A stretch of DNA of 7,642 nt from Roseovarius sp. (GTDB lineage Bacteria; Pseudomonadota; Alphaproteobacteria; Rhodobacterales; Rhodobacteraceae). Positions 6,957 through 7,642 of this stretch are shown here, in pieces. The notes beneath the pieces were generated by a model. The model was not told where the DNA came from, made no database searches, and worked only from the letters and a program-made list of their open reading frames with translations. The translations under genes and the position numbers were made by a program. Where the stretch lies: positions 1 through 7,642 of the forward strand of contig JAASSQ010000136.1 in NCBI GenBank assembly GCA_021767845.1. Direction: 5' to 3'. Position 1 is the first letter of the stretch. Each line of letters starts with the position of its first letter.

Positions 6957-7642
6957 ATGCGCCACTTCCTCGCCGCCCTCGCACTTCCTGCCCTGATCGC
7001 CGCCGGTGCGCTTGGCGGCCTTGGGGCGCAGCCCGCGCGCGCCCAGAACCTTTTCGAGCCGGTGGTCAAGGTCAACGACAAGGCGATCACCCGCTACGAG
7101 ATCAATCAGCGGGCCCGGATGCTCACGCTGTTCCGCTCCCCCGGCAACCCCGCCGAGCTGGCGCGCGAACAGCTGATCGAGGAACGGCTCAAGGTCGATG
7201 CCGCCGAAAGCGCGGGGCTCGTGCTGGAAGACACCGACATCCGCGCCGGGATGGAGGAATTCGCCGGCCGGGCCGACATGGACGCCGACCAGTTTCTCGC
7301 CGCGCTCAACGGCGCGGGCGTCACCGAACAGACCTTCCGCGATTTCGTGCGCGCCGGGCTGGCTTGGCGCGAACTGATCCGCGCGCGCTTCGCGCCGCGC
7401 GTGTCTGTCAGCGAAGCCGACATCGAACGCGCCCGCGCCGCCCTGACGGAAGGGTCCGGCGTGCGGGTGTTGCTGTCGGAAATCATTCTGCCGGCCCCAC
7501 CGCAGGAACTTCAGGCCGCGCAGGACCGCGCCGCGCGCCTGTCCGAGATCGACACCCTCGGCGCCTTCGCCTCGGCCGCGCAGCAATACTCGGCCTCCGC
7601 CTCGGCGCAACGCGGCGGGCGGCTCGACTGGATGCCGATCAC
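6957..7642 (+). CDS. surA: Periplasmic peptidyl-prolyl isomerase/chaperone SurA (5' part)
   Basis: The gene runs off the right edge; 228 residues are visible with ATG 6957 as start. In E. coli, SurA escorts unfolded outer-membrane proteins, including LptD, across the periplasm. Residues 1-29 are a signal peptide with a long Ala/Leu-rich core and an AxA site (ARA before QNLF). The SurA N-terminal chaperone domain follows, opening with VVKVNDKAITRYEI (about 35-48), and is mainly helical to about 160. A parvulin-type isomerase domain begins at VRVLLSEIILP (169-179) and reaches the GGRLDWMP stretch just before the edge, which corresponds to the GGxxGW motif of the family. It starts 17 bases after the lptD stop, so it is very probably in the lpt operon. 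Whether it has one or two parvulin domains cannot be seen. In other Proteobacteria pdxA and ksgA often follow surA, so they may lie just outside the window. Confidence 0.92.
   Translation, partial: MRHFLAALALPALIAAGALGGLGAQPARAQNLFEPVVKVNDKAITRYEINQRARMLTLFRSPGNPAELAREQLIEERLKVDAAESAGLVLEDTDIRAGMEEFAGRADMDADQFLAALNGAGVTEQTFRDFVRAGLAWRELIRARFAPRVSVSEADIERARAALTEGSGVRVLLSEIILPAPPQELQAAQDRAARLSEIDTLGAFASAAQQYSASASAQRGGRLDWMPI

Overview
The window is high-GC, tightly packed bacterial chromosome. Gene content, protein style and codon use suggest an alphaproteobacterium, most likely of the Rhodobacteraceae (Roseobacter group). The taxon is inferred from recognisable protein families and GC-rich third positions; there is no rRNA marker here. 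I see no mobile element, tRNA, CRISPR array, phage gene or other sign of recent transfer.

Layout. Positions 1-365 hold the 3' end of a retropepsin-like aspartic protease gene of the TIGR02281 type on the + strand. It converges on a two-gene - strand unit, pepA-holC (2379 to 443), which encodes an M17 leucyl aminopeptidase and the DNA polymerase III chi subunit. The gap between the convergent genes carries two inverted repeats that probably act as transcription terminators. A 137-bp divergent intergenic region (2380-2516) separates pepA from a + strand unit lptF-lptG-lptD-surA, which runs off the right edge.

How the genes work together. LptF and LptG are the membrane subunits of the inner-membrane ABC transporter that extracts lipopolysaccharide. 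LptD is the outer-membrane barrel that inserts it into the outer leaflet. SurA is the periplasmic chaperone that, in characterised Proteobacteria, helps fold outer-membrane barrels, LptD being a well-known client. The unit therefore encodes the membrane-embedded ends of the LPS bridge plus the chaperone for its outer-membrane end. lptF/lptG and lptG/lptD each overlap by 4 bases (ATGA), and surA starts 17 bases after lptD, so they are almost certainly one operon. LptA, LptB, LptC and LptE are not in the window.

In E. coli, lptFG sit divergently beside pepA-holC while lptD-surA lie at a different locus; here the two are fused. The most notable protein-level observation is the cysteine pattern of LptD: four cysteines, as in E. 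coli, but placed so that one of the two disulfides must be wired differently. This is an ordinary housekeeping region and I do not see a previously undescribed system in it.
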